Part shown: piece by piece, positions 51,501 through 64,000 of the stretch | Layout: each line of letters opens with the position of its first letter | Position numbering within the stretch: position 1 is the first letter of the stretch | Origin: Prosopocoilus inquinatus | Taxonomy: Eukaryota; Arthropoda; Insecta; Coleoptera; Lucanidae | Assembly: GCA_036172665.1 (NCBI GenBank) | Contig: CM069873.1 | Coordinates: 33,222,001 to 33,286,000, forward strand | Reading direction: 5' to 3' | DNA: 64,000 bases | Notes under the pieces: model-generated | Told to the model about the DNA's origin: nothing | Databases searched by the model: none | Seen by the model: only the letters and a program-made list of their open reading frames with translations | Position numbers and translations under genes: made by a program

Positions 51501-53803
51501 TTCCTGTGATGTATCTAATCGATCCTTACTCATCTATCATGTTATTTGACGTTTCGATGGACTCTAGTAACTCTGATGTGAGATACGAAGTTTTTGGACG
51601 CAGCAGGAGCTGGAAATAGTTTTAAACGAAACAACACGTATTAGCGTTGTTCCTGTGATGTATCTAATCGATCCTTACTTAGCTACTATGTTATTTGACG
51701 TTTCGATGGACTCCAGTAACTCTAATGTGAGATACGAAATTTTCGGACGCAGCAGAAGCTGGAAATAGTTTTAAACGAAACAACACGCATTAGCGTTGTT
51801 CCTGTGATGTATCTAATCGATCCTTACTCATCTATCATGTTATTTGGCGTTTCGATGGACTCCAGTAACTTTGTTGTGAGACACGAAGTTCTCGGACGCA
51901 GCTGAAGCTGGAAATAGTTTTAAATGAAACAACACGTATTAGCGTTGTTCCTGTGATGTATCTAATGGATCCTTACTCATCTATCATGTTATTTGACGTT
52001 TAGATGGACTCCAGTAACTCTAATGTGAGATACGAAATTTTCGGACGCAGCAGAAGCTGGAAATAGTTTTAAACGAAACAACACGTATTAGCGTTGTTCC
52101 TGTGATGAATGTGATCGATCATTACTCATCTATCATGTTATTTGACGTTTGGATGGGCTCCAGTAACTCTGAAGCGAGATACGAAGTTCTCGGACGCAGC
52201 TGAAACTGGAAATAGTTTTAAATGAAACAACACGCATTAGCGTTGTTCCTGTGATGTATCTAATCGATCCTTACTCATCTATCATGTTATTTGGCGTTTC
52301 GATGGACTCCAGTAACTTTGATGTGAGATACGAAGTTCTCGGACGCAGCTGAAGCTAGAAATAGTTTTAAACGAAATAACACGCATTAGCGTTGTTCCTG
52401 TGATGTATCTAATCGATTATTACTCATCTATCATGTTATTTGACGTTTGAATGGACTCCAGTAACTCTGATATGAGATACAAAGTTCTCGGACGCAGCAG
52501 AAGCTGGAAATAGTTTTGAACGAAACAACACGTATTAGCGTTGTTCCTGTGATGTATCTAATCGATCCTTACTTATCTACTATGTTATTTGACGTTTCGA
52601 TGGACTCCAGTAACTCTGATGTGAGATACAAAGTTTTCGGACGCAGCAGAAGCTGGAAATAGTTTTAAACGAAACAACACGCATTAGCGTTGTTCCTGTG
52701 ATGTATCTAATCGATCCTTACTCATCTATCATGTTATTTGACGTTTGGATGCACTCCAGTAACTCTGACGTGAGATACACAGTTCTCGGACGCAGCAGAA
52801 GCTGGAAATAGTTTTGAACGAAACAACACGTATTAGCGTTGTTCCTGTGATGTATCTAATGGATCCTTACTCATCTATCATGTTATTTGACGTTTATATG
52901 GACTCCAGTAACTCTAATGTGAGATACGAAATTTTCGGACGCAGCAGAAGCTGGAAATAGTTTTAAACGAAACAACACGTATTAGCGTTGTTCCTGTGAT
53001 GAATGTGATCGATCCTTACTCATCTATCATGTTATTTGACGTTTGGATGGGCTCCAGTAACTCTGAAGTGAGATACGAAGTTCTCGGGCGCAGCTGAAAC
53101 TGGAAATAGTTTTAAATGAAACAACACGCATTAGCGTTGTTCCTGTGATGTATCTAATCGATCCTTACTCATCTATCATGTTATTTGGCGTTTCGATGGA
53201 CTCCAGTAACTTTGATGTGAGATACGAAGTTCTCGGACGCAGCTGAAGCTAGAAATAGTTTTAAACGAAATAACACGCATTAGCGTTGTTCCTGTGATGT
53301 ATCTAATCGATTATTACTCATCTATCATGTTATTTGACGTTTGAATGGACTCCAGTAACTCTGATATGAGATACAAATTTCTCGGACGCAGCAGAAGCTG
53401 GAAATAGTTTTGAACGAAACAACACGTATTAGCGTTGTTCCTGTGATGTATCTAATCGATCCTTAATCATCTATCATGTTATTTGACGTTTGGATGGACT
53501 CCAGTAACTCTGATGTGAGATACAAAGTTTTCGGACGCAGCAGAAGCTGGAAATAGTTTTAAACGAAACAACACGCATTAGCGTTGTTCCTGTGATGTAT
53601 CTAATCGATCCTTACTCATCTATCATGTTATTTGGCGTTTCGATGGACTCCAGTAACTTTGATGTGAGATACGAAGTTCTCGGACGCAGCTGAAGCTGGA
53701 AATAGTTTTAAACGAAACAACACGCATTAGCGTTGTTCCTGTGCTGTATCTAATCGATCCTTACTTATCTATCATGTTATTTGACGTTTGGATGGACTCC
53801 AGT
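48589..53803. repeat. 5215-bp (35-monomer) stretch, shortened copy of 41.4-48.6 kb
   Basis: It aligns with the preceding stretch at stepped offsets, all multiples of 149: 7152 at 40996/48148, 7003 at 42561/49564, 6556 at 43681/50237 and 44075/50631, and 5513 at 46454/51967. Each step is a loss of 1, 3 or 7 whole monomers. It has two BamHI-tagged units, the second (52861) cut to about four monomers before a ccttaatcatc monomer. Confidence 0.87.
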
Positions 53804-56800
53804 AACCCTGATGTGAGATACGAAGTTCTCGGACGCAGCAGAAGCTGGAAATAGTTTTAAATGAAACAACACGCATTAGCGTTGTTCCTGTGATGTATCT
53901 AATCGATCCTTATTTATCTATCATGTTATTTGACGTTTCGATGGACTCTAGTAACTCTGATGTGAGATACGAAGTTTTTGGACGCAGCAGGAGCTGGAAA
54001 TAGTTTTGAACGAAGCAACACGTATTGGCGTTGTTCCTGTGATGTATCTAATCGATCTTTACTTAGCTACTATGTTATTTGACGTTTCGATGGACTCCAG
54101 TAACTCTAATGTGAGATACGAAATTTTCGGACGCAGCAGAAGCTGGAAATAGTTTTAAACGAAACAACACGCATTAGCGTTGTTCCTGTGATGTATCTAA
54201 TCGATCCTTACTCATCTATCATGTTATTTGGCGTTTCGATGGACTCCAGTAACTTTGATGTGAGATACGAAGTTCTCGGACGCAGCTGAAGCTGGAAATA
54301 GTTTTAAATGAAACAAGACGTATTAGCGTTGTTCCTGTGATGTATCTAATCGATCCTTACTCATCTATCATGTTATTTGACGTTTGGATGGACTCCAGTA
54401 ACTCTAATGTGAGATACGAAATTTTCGGACGCAGCAGAAGCTGGAAATAGTTTTAAACGAAACAACACGCATTAGCGTTGTTCCTGTGATGTATCTAATC
54501 GATCCTTACTCATCTATCATGTTATTTGGCGTTTCGATGGACTCCAGTAACTTTGATGTGAGATACGAAGTTCTCGGACGCAGCTGAAGCTGGAAATAGT
54601 TTTAAATGAAACAAGACGTATTAGCGTTGTTCCTGTGATGTATCTAATCGATCCTTACTCATCTATCATGTTATTTGACGTTTGGATGGGCTCCAGTAAC
54701 TCTGAAGCGAGATACGAAGTTCTCGGACGCAGCTGAAACTGGAAATAGTTTTAAATGAAACAACACGCATTAGCGTTGTTCCTGTGATGTATCTAATCGA
54801 TCCTTACTCATCTATCATGTTATTTGGCGTTTCGATGGACTCCAGTAACTTTGATGTGAGATACGAAGTTCTCGGACGCAGCTGAAGCTAGAAATAGTTT
54901 TAAACGAAATAACACGCATTAGCGTTGTTCCTGTGATGTATCTAATCGATTATTACTCATCTATCATGTTATTTGACGTTTGAATGGACTCCAGTAACTC
55001 TGATATGAGATACAAAGTTCTCGGACGCAGCAGAAGCTGGAAATAGTTTTGAACGAAACAACACGTATTAGCGTTGTTCCTGTGATGTATCTAATCGATC
55101 CTTACTTATCTACTATGTTATTTGACGTTTCGATGGACTCCAGTAACTCTGATGTGAGATACAAAGTTTTCGGACGCAGCAGAAGCTGGAAATAGTTTTA
55201 AACGAAACAACACGGATTAGCGTTGTTCCTGTGATGTATCTAATCGATCCTTACTCATCTATCATGTTATTTGACGTTTGGATGCACTCCAGTAACTCTG
55301 ACGTGAGATACACAGTTCTCGGACGCAGCAGAAGCTGGAAATAGTTTTGAACGAAACAACACGTATTAGCGTTGTTCCTGTGATGTATCTAATGGATCCT
55401 TACTCATCTATCATGTTATTTGACGTTTAGATGGACTCCAGTAACTCTAATGTGAGATACGAAATTTTCGGACGCAGCAGAAGCTGGAAATAGTTTTAAA
55501 CGAAACAACACGTATTAGCGTTGTTCCTGTGATGAATGTGATCGATCCTTACTCATCTATCATGTTATTTGACGTTTGGATGGGCTCCAGTAACTCTGAA
55601 GCGAGATACGAAGTTCTCGGACGCAGCTGAAACTGGAAATAGTTTTAAATGAAACAACACGCATTAGCGTTGTTCCTGTGATGTATCTAATCGATCCTTA
55701 CTCATCTATCATGTTATTTGGCGTTTCGATGTACTCCAGTAACTTTGATGTGAGATACGAAGTTCTCGGACGCAGCTGAAGCTAGAAATAGTTTTAAACG
55801 AAATAACACGCATTAGCGTTGTTCCTGTGATGTATCTAATCGATTATTACTCATCTATCATGTTATTTGACGTTTGAATGGACTCCAGTAACTCTGATAT
55901 GAGATACAAATTTCTCGGACGCAGCAGAAGCTGGAAATAGTTTTGAACGAAACAACACGTATTAGCGTTGTTCCTGTGATGTATCTAATCGATCCTTACT
56001 TATCTACTATGTTATTTGACGTTTCGATGGACTCCAGTAACTCTGATGTGAGATACAATGTTTTCGGACGCAGCAGAAGCTGGAAATAGTTTTAAACGAA
56101 ACAACACGCATTAGCGTTGTTCCTGTGATGTATCTAATCGATCCTTACTCATCTATCATGTTATTTGACGTTTGGATGCACTCCAGTAACTCTGACGTGA
56201 GATACACAGTTCTCGGACGCAGCAGAAGCTGGAAATAGTTTTGAACGAAACAACACGTATTAGCGTTGTTCCTGTGATGTATCTAATCGATCCTTAATCA
56301 TCTATCATGTTATTTGACGTTTGGATGGACTCCAGTAACTCTGATGTGAGATACAAAGTTTTCGGACGCAGCAGAAGCTGGAAATAGTTTTAAACGAAAC
56401 AACACGCATTAGCGTTGTTCCTGTGATGTATCTAATCGATCCTTACTCATCTATCATGTTATTTGGCGTTTCGATGGACTCCAGTAACTTTGATGTGAGA
56501 TACGAAGTTCTCGGACGCAGCTGAAGCTGGAAATAGTTTTAAACGAAACAACACGCATTAGCGTTGTTCCTGTGATGTATTTAATCGATCCTTATTTATC
56601 TATCATGTTATTTGACGTTTCGATGGACTCTAGTAACTCTGATGTGAGATACGAAGTTTTTGGACGCAGCAGGAGCTGGAAATAGTTTTAAACGAAACAA
56701 CACGTATTAGCGTTGTTCCTGTGATGTATCTAATCGATCCTTATTTATCTATCATATTATTTGACGTTTCGATGGACTCTAGTAACTCTGATGTAAGATA

Positions 56801-59167
56801 CGAAGCTTTTGGGCGCAGCAGGAGCTGGAAATAGTTTTGAACGAAGCAACACGTATTAGCGTTGTTCCTGTGATGTATCTAATCGATCCTTACTTAGCTA
56901 CTATGTTATTTGACGTTTCGATGGACTCCAGTAACTCTAATGTGAGATACGAAATTTTCGGACGCAGCAGAAGCTGGAAATAGTTTTAAACGAAACAACA
57001 CGCATTAGCGTTGTTCCTGTGATGTATCTAATCGATCCTTACTCATCTATCATGTTATTTGGCGTTTCGATGGACTCCAGTAACTTTGATGTGAGATACG
57101 AAGTTCTCGGACGCAGCTGAAGCTGGAAATAGTTTTAAACGAAACAACACGCATTAGCGTTGTTCCTGTGATGTATTTAATCGATCCTTATTTATCTATC
57201 ATGTTATTTGACGTTTCGATGGACTCTAGTAACTCTGATGTGAGATACGAAGTTTTTGGACGCAGCAGGAGCTGGAAATAGTTTTAAACGAAACAACACG
57301 TATTAGCGTTGTTCCTGTGATGTATCTAATCGATCCTTATTTATCTATCATATTATTTGACGTTTCGATGGACTCTAGTAACTCTGATGTAAGATACGAA
57401 GCTTTTGGGCGCAGCAGGAGCTGGAAATAGTTTTGAACGAAGCAACACGTATTAGCGTTGTTCCTGTGATGTATCTAATCGATCCTTACTTAGCTACTAT
57501 GTTATTTGACGTTTCGATGGACTCCAGTAACTCTAATGTGAGATACGAAATTTTCGGACGCAGCAGAAGCTGGAAATAGTTTTAAACGAAACAACACGCA
57601 TTAGCGTTGTTCCTGTGATGTATCTAATCGATCCTTACTCATCTATCATGTTATTTGGCGTTTCGATGGACTCCAGTAACTTTGATGTGAGATACGAAGT
57701 TCTCGGACGCAGCTGAAGCTGGAAATAGTTTTAAATGAAACAAGACGTATTAGCGTTGTTCCTGTGATGTATCTAATCGATCCTTACTCATCTATCATGT
57801 TATTTGACGTTTGGATGCACTCCAGTAACTCTGACGTGAGATACACAGTTCTCGGACGCAGCAGAAGCTGGAAATAGTTTTGAACGAAACAACACGTATT
57901 AGCGTTGTTCCTGTGATGTATCTAATGGATCCTTACTCATCTATCATGTTATTTGACGTTTATATGGACTCCAGTAACTCTAATGTGAGATACGAAATTT
58001 TCGGACGCAGCAGAAGCTGGAAATAGTTTTAAACGAAACAACACGTATTAGCGTTGTTCCTGTGATCAATGTGATCGATCCTTACTCATCTATCATGTTA
58101 TTTGACGTTTGGATGGGCTCCAGTAACTCTGAAGCGAGATACGAAGTTCTCGGGCGCAGCTGAAACTGGAAATAGTTTTAAATGAAACAACACGCATTAG
58201 CGTTGTTCCTGTGATGTATCTAATCGATCCTTACTCATCTATCATGTTATTTGGCGTTTCGATGGACTCCAGTAACTTTGATGTGAGATACGAAGTTCTC
58301 GGACGCAGCTGAAGCTAGAAATAGTTTTAAACGAAATAACACGCATTAGCGTTGTTCCTGTGATGTATCTAATCGATTATTACTCATCTATCATGTTATT
58401 TGACGTTTGAATGGACTCCAGTAACTCTGATATGAGATACAAATTTCTCGGACGCAGCAGAAGCTGGAAATAGTTTTGAACGAAACAACACGTATTAGCG
58501 TTGTTCCTGTGATGTATCTAATCGATCCTTACTTATCTACTATGTTATTTGACGTTTCGATGGACTCCAGTAACTCTGATGTGAGATACAACGTTTTCGG
58601 ACGCAGCAGAAGCTGGAAATAGTTTTAAACGAAACAACACGCATTAGCGTTGTTCCTGTGATGTATCTAATCGATCCTTACTCATCTATCATGTTATTTG
58701 ACGTTTGGATGCACTCCAGTAACTCTGACGTGAGATACACAGTTCTCGGACGCAGCAGAAGCTGGAAATAGTTTTGAACGAAACAACACGTATTAGCGTT
58801 GTTCCTGTGATGTATCTAATCGATCCTTAATCATCTATCATGTTATTTGACGTTTGGATGGACTCCAGTAACTCTGATGTGAGATACAAAGTTTTCGGAC
58901 GCAGCAGAAGCTGGAAATAGTTTTAAACGAAACAACACGCATTAGCGTTGTTCCTGTGATGTATCTAATCGATCCTTACTCATCTATCATGTTATTTGGC
59001 GTTTCGATGGACTCCAGTAACTTTGATGTGAGATACGAAGTTCTCGGACGCAGCTGAAGCTGGAAATAGTTTTAAACGAAACAACACGCATTAGCGTTGT
59101 TCCTGTGCTGTATCTAATCGATCCTTACTTATCTATCATGTTATTTGACGTTTGGATGGACTCCAGT
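53804..59167. repeat. 5364-bp (36-monomer) stretch, start of the 44-monomer period
   Basis: The anchors at 53804 and 59168 are 36 monomers apart. From the tattggcg mark at 54027 onward, every rare variant recurs 6556 bp later: cacggattag 55211/61767, gatgtactcc 55731/62287, acaatgtttt 56055/62611 and tatttaatcg 56578/63134. It also contains a 596-bp (4-monomer) tandem duplication at 56578/57174 and BamHI-tagged units at 55394 and 57927. Confidence 0.88.
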
Positions 59168-60210
59168 AACCCTGATGTGAGATACGAAGTTCTCGGACGC
59201 AGCAGAAGCTGGAAATAGTTTTAAATGAAACAACACGCATTAGCGTTGTTCCTGTGATGTATCTAATCGATCCTTATTTATCTATCATGTTATTTGACGT
59301 TTCGATGGACTCTAGTAACTCTGATGTGAGATACGAAGTTTTTGGACGCAGCAGGAGCTGGAAATAGTTTTAAACGAAACAACACGTATTAGCGTTGTTC
59401 CTGTGATGTATCTAATCGATCCTTATTTATCTATCATATTATTTGACGTTTCGATGGACTCTAGTAACTCTGATGTAAGATACGAAGTTTTTGGGCGCAG
59501 CAGGAGCTGGAAATAGTTTTGAACGAAGCAACACGTATTGGCGTTGTTCCTGTGATGTATCTAATCGATCTTTACTTAGCTACTATGTTATTTGACGTTT
59601 CGATGGACTCCAGTAACTCTAATGTGAGATACGAAATTTTCGGACGCAGCAGAAGCTGGAAATAGTTTTAAACGAAACAACACGCATTAGCGTTGTTCCT
59701 GTGATGTATCTAATCGATCCTTACTCATCTATCATGTTATTTGGCGTTTCGATGGACTCCAGTAACTTTGATGTGAGATACGAAGTTCTCGGACGCAGCT
59801 GAAGCTGGAAATAGTTTTAAATGAAACAAGACGTATTAGCGTTGTTCCTGTGATGTATCTAATCGATCCTTACTCATCTATCATGTTATTTGACGTTTGG
59901 ATGGACTCCAGTAACTCTAATGTGAGATACGAAATTTTCGGACGCAGCAGAAGCTGGAAATAGTTTTAAACGAAACAACACGCATTAGCGTTGTTCCTGT
60001 GATGTATCTAATCGATCCTTACTCATCTATCATGTTATTTGGCGTTTCGATGGACTCCAGTAACTTTGATGTGAGATACGAAGTTCTCGGACGCAGCTGA
60101 AGCTGGAAATAGTTTTAAACGAAACAACACGCATTAGCGTTGTTCCTGTGCTGTATCTAATCGATCCTTACTTATCTATCATGTTATTTGACGTTTGGAT
60201 GGACTCCAGT
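59168..60210. repeat. 1043-bp (7-monomer) unit, first of a tandem pair
   Basis: Anchors at 59168 and 60211 bound seven monomers: aaccctgatg, gaagtttttgg, gatgtaag with gggcgcagc, aactctaatg following tattggcg, aactttgatg, aactctaatg and aactttgatg. The next seven monomers, starting at 60211, have the same opening order; tattggcg marks sit at 59540 and 60583. Confidence 0.88.
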
Positions 60211-63200
60211 AACCCTGATGTGAGATACGAAGTTCTCGGACGCAGCAGAAGCTGGAAATAGTTTTAAATGAAACAACACGCATTAGCGTTGTTCCTGTGA
60301 TGTATCTAATCGATCCTTATTTATCTATCATGTTATTTGACGTTTCGATGGACTCTAGTAACTCTGATGTGAGATACGAAGTTTTTGGACGCAGCAGGAG
60401 CTGGAAATAGTTTTAAACGAAACAACACGTATTAGCGTTGTTCCTGTGATGTATCTAATCGATCCTTATTTATCTATCATATTATTTGACGTTTCGATGG
60501 ACTCTAGTAACTCTGATGTAAGATACGAAGTTTTTGGGCGCAGCAGGAGCTGGAAATAGTTTTGAACGAAGCAACACGTATTGGCGTTGTTCCTGTGATG
60601 TATCTAATCGATCTTTACTTAGCTACTATGTTATTTGACGTTTCGATGGACTCCAGTAACTCTAATGTGAGATACGAAATTTTCGGACGCAGCAGAAGCT
60701 GGAAATAGTTTTAAACGAAACAACACGCATTAGCGTTGTTCCTGTGATGTATCTAATCGATCCTTACTCATCTATCATGTTATTTGGCGTTTCGATGGAC
60801 TCCAGTAACTTTGATGTGAGATACGAAGTTCTCGGACGCAGCTGAAGCTGGAAATAGTTTTAAATGAAACAAGACGTATTAGCGTTGTTCCTGTGATGTA
60901 TCTAATCGATCCTTACTCATCTATCATGTTATTTGACGTTTGGATGGACTCCAGTAACTCTAATGTGAGATACGAAATTTTCGGACGCAGCAGAAGCTGG
61001 AAATAGTTTTAAACGAAACAACACGCATTAGCGTTGTTCCTGTGATGTATCTAATCGATCCTTACTCATCTATCATGTTATTTGGCGTTTCGATGGACTC
61101 CAGTAACTTTGATGTGAGATACGAAGTTCTCGGACGCAGCTGAAGCTGGAAATAGTTTTAAATGAAACAAGACGTATTAGCGTTGTTCCTGTGATGTATC
61201 TAATCGATCCTTACTCATCTATCATGTTATTTGACGTTTGGATGGGCTCCAGTAACTCTGAAGCGAGATACGAAGTTCTCGGACGCAGCTGAAACTGGAA
61301 ATAGTTTTAAATGAAACAACACGCATTAGCGTTGTTCCTGTGATGTATCTAATCGATCCTTACTCATCTATCATGTTATTTGGCGTTTCGATGGACTCCA
61401 GTAACTTTGATGTGAGATACGAAGTTCTCGGACGCAGCTGAAGCTAGAAATAGTTTTAAACGAAATAACACGCATTAGCGTTGTTCCTGTGATGTATCTA
61501 ATCGATTATTACTCATCTATCATGTTATTTGACGTTTGAATGGACTCCAGTAACTCTGATATGAGATACAAAGTTCTCGGACGCAGCAGAAGCTGGAAAT
61601 AGTTTTGAACGAAACAACACGTATTAGCGTTGTTCCTGTGATGTATCTAATCGATCCTTACTTATCTACTATGTTATTTGACGTTTCGATGGACTCCAGT
61701 AACTCTGATGTGAGATACAAAGTTTTCGGACGCAGCAGAAGCTGGAAATAGTTTTAAACGAAACAACACGGATTAGCGTTGTTCCTGTGATGTATCTAAT
61801 CGATCCTTACTCATCTATCATGTTATTTGACGTTTGGATGCACTCCAGTAACTCTGACGTGAGATACACAGTTCTCGGACGCAGCAGAAGCTGGAAATAG
61901 TTTTGAACGAAACAACACGTATTAGCGTTGTTCCTGTGATGTATCTAATGGATCCTTACTCATCTATCATGTTATTTGACGTTTAGATGGACTCCAGTAA
62001 CTCTAATGTGAGATACGAAATTTTCGGACGCAGCAGAAGCTGGAAATAGTTTTAAACGAAACAACACGTATTAGCGTTGTTCCTGTGATGAATGTGATCG
62101 ATCCTTACTCATCTATCATGTTATTTGACGTTTGGATGGGCTCCAGTAACTCTGAAGCGAGATACGAAGTTCTCGGACGCAGCTGAAACTGGAAATAGTT
62201 TTAAATGAAACAACACGCATTAGCGTTGTTCCTGTGATGTATCTAATCGATCCTTACTCATCTATCATGTTATTTGGCGTTTCGATGTACTCCAGTAACT
62301 TTGATGTGAGATACGAAGTTCTCGGACGCAGCTGAAGCTAGAAATAGTTTTAAACGAAATAACACGCATTAGCGTTGTTCCTGTGATGTATCTAATCGAT
62401 TATTACTCATCTATCATGTTATTTGACGTTTGAATGGACTCCAGTAACTCTGATATGAGATACAAATTTCTCGGACGCAGCAGAAGCTGGAAATAGTTTT
62501 GAACGAAACAACACGTATTAGCGTTGTTCCTGTGATGTATCTAATCGATCCTTACTTATCTACTATGTTATTTGACGTTTCGATGGACTCCAGTAACTCT
62601 GATGTGAGATACAATGTTTTCGGACGCAGCAGAAGCTGGAAATAGTTTTAAACGAAACAACACGCATTAGCGTTGTTCCTGTGATGTATCTAATCGATCC
62701 TTACTCATCTATCATGTTATTTGACGTTTGGATGCACTCCAGTAACTCTGACGTGAGATACACAGTTCTCGGACGCAGCAGAAGCTGGAAATAGTTTTGA
62801 ACGAAACAACACGTATTAGCGTTGTTCCTGTGATGTATCTAATCGATCCTTAATCATCTATCATGTTATTTGACGTTTGGATGGACTCCAGTAACTCTGA
62901 TGTGAGATACAAAGTTTTCGGACGCAGCAGAAGCTGGAAATAGTTTTAAACGAAACAACACGCATTAGCGTTGTTCCTGTGATGTATCTAATCGATCCTT
63001 ACTCATCTATCATGTTATTTGGCGTTTCGATGGACTCCAGTAACTTTGATGTGAGATACGAAGTTCTCGGACGCAGCTGAAGCTGGAAATAGTTTTAAAC
63101 GAAACAACACGCATTAGCGTTGTTCCTGTGATGTATTTAATCGATCCTTATTTATCTATCATGTTATTTGACGTTTCGATGGACTCTAGTAACTCTGATG

Positions 63201-64000
63201 TGAGATACGAAGTTTTTGGACGCAGCAGGAGCTGGAAATAGTTTTAAACGAAACAACACGTATTAGCGTTGTTCCTGTGATGTATCTAATCGATCCTTAT
63301 TTATCTATCATATTATTTGACGTTTCGATGGACTCTAGTAACTCTGATGTAAGATACGAAGCTTTTGGGCGCAGCAGGAGCTGGAAATAGTTTTGAACGA
63401 AGCAACACGTATTAGCGTTGTTCCTGTGATGTATCTAATCGATCCTTACTTAGCTACTATGTTATTTGACGTTTCGATGGACTCCAGTAACTCTAATGTG
63501 AGATACGAAATTTTCGGACGCAGCAGAAGCTGGAAATAGTTTTAAACGAAACAACACGCATTAGCGTTGTTCCTGTGATGTATCTAATCGATCCTTACTC
63601 ATCTATCATGTTATTTGGCGTTTCGATGGACTCCAGTAACTTTGATGTGAGATACGAAGTTCTCGGACGCAGCTGAAGCTGGAAATAGTTTTAAACGAAA
63701 CAACACGCATTAGCGTTGTTCCTGTGATGTATTTAATCGATCCTTATTTATCTATCATGTTATTTGACGTTTCGATGGACTCTAGTAACTCTGATGTGAG
63801 ATACGAAGTTTTTGGACGCAGCAGGAGCTGGAAATAGTTTTAAACGAAACAACACGTATTAGCGTTGTTCCTGTGATGTATCTAATCGATCCTTATTTAT
63901 CTATCATATTATTTGACGTTTCGATGGACTCTAGTAACTCTGATGTAAGATACGAAGCTTTTGGGCGCAGCAGGAGCTGGAAATAGTTTTGAACGAAGCA
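60211..64000. repeat. Second copy of the 44-monomer period, cut by the window end
   Basis: This stretch repeats about 53.8-57.4 kb at an offset of 6556 bp, including the 4-monomer duplication (tatttaatcg at 63134 and 63730) and one BamHI-tagged unit at 61950. One monomer (the gatgtaag type) is present here but absent near 54.0 kb, so the offset before that point is 6407. The array runs off the window in mid-monomer. Confidence 0.88.

Larger units (their letters stand above)
1..64000. repeat. 149-bp satellite DNA array filling the window
   Basis: The sequence consists entirely of tandem, same-orientation copies of a 149-bp monomer, about 41% GC. Starts of the anchor aactctgatg fall at 1, 150, 299 and 448, and this spacing continues to the end apart from listed indels and partial copies. 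Each monomer has the same blocks in order: gatgtgagatac, ggacgcagc, ctggaaatag, gaaacaacacg, ttagcgttgttcctgtg, tctaatcgatcc, atcatgttattt, gactccagt. Monomers differ at recurrent diagnostic positions, giving subtypes. There is no inversion, transposon insertion or unique spacer. By general knowledge, an array like this is heterochromatic satellite DNA of a eukaryote. I do not recognise the family. Confidence 0.98.

Noticed and set aside
1..64000. CRISPR array
   Set aside because: Units are contiguous 149-bp copies with no unique spacers between short identical repeats, and there are no cas genes.
1..64000. Known human alpha satellite or another named family
   Set aside because: The monomer length (149 rather than 171 bp) and the sequence do not match alpha satellite. 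I recognise no named family and will not assign one without a database search.
1..64000. Embedded transposon, rRNA, tRNA or unique gene
   Set aside because: Every stretch examined could be placed in the monomer register. No interruption longer than the 55- and 69-bp partials was found.

Overview
The whole 64 kb window is one uninterrupted head-to-tail array of a satellite DNA. The basic monomer is 149 bp and about 41% GC. I counted 61 G+C in a representative monomer by hand. There are roughly 430 full or partial copies, all in the same orientation. I see no credible protein gene, RNA gene, transposon, CRISPR array or unique sequence. The short open frames come from the repeat: 149 is not a multiple of 3, nearly every monomer carries in-frame stops, and the same peptides recur wherever the repeat recurs. 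An array of this size and organisation points to constitutive heterochromatin (centromeric, pericentromeric or subtelomeric) of a eukaryote. CpG is not depleted (9 CpG in the representative monomer against about 6 expected). That argues against a heavily germline-methylated vertebrate or plant array and fits an invertebrate such as an insect, but I cannot name the species or satellite family.

Layout. (1) 1-1787: twelve divergent monomers with no clear higher-order period. (2) 1788-3426: eleven monomers related to the end of the higher-order unit that follows. (3) 3427-14847: three complete copies of a 3807-bp higher-order repeat (HOR). Each holds 24 full monomers, one 69-bp partial monomer and three 55-bp partial duplications. 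(4) 14848-18175: a linking block of mixed monomers. (5) 18176-29516: four more copies of the same HOR. They are a 961-bp deleted copy, a 4160-bp copy with a 353-bp internal duplication, a 3603-bp copy with a 204-bp deletion, and a copy cut off after 2617 bp. (6) 29517-33241: mixed monomers without a long period. (7) 33242-36519: two copies of a 1639-bp (11-monomer) repeat. (8) 36520-64000: a mosaic in which all recognisable repeats are spaced by exact multiples of 149 bp (4, 6, 7, 12, 20, 36, 37, 44, 47 and 48 monomers). It includes a recurrent 6-monomer unit tagged by a BamHI site and a 44-monomer (6556 bp) period at the right end.

The array is most simply explained by repeated unequal exchange and segmental amplification. 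Four levels are visible: the 149-bp monomer, an ~800-bp subunit, the 3807-bp HOR, and a ~12-kb superblock present twice (about 2.9-14.8 kb and 17.6-29.5 kb) whose copies share private variants in the same order. No new gene-based system is present. What deserves attention is the array architecture, the sharp change of regime near 29.5 kb, and a conserved dyad in the monomer whose loop is the site of the recurrent 55-bp rearrangement. Coordinates come from reading anchor motifs by eye; block edges away from the anchors are good to about one monomer.
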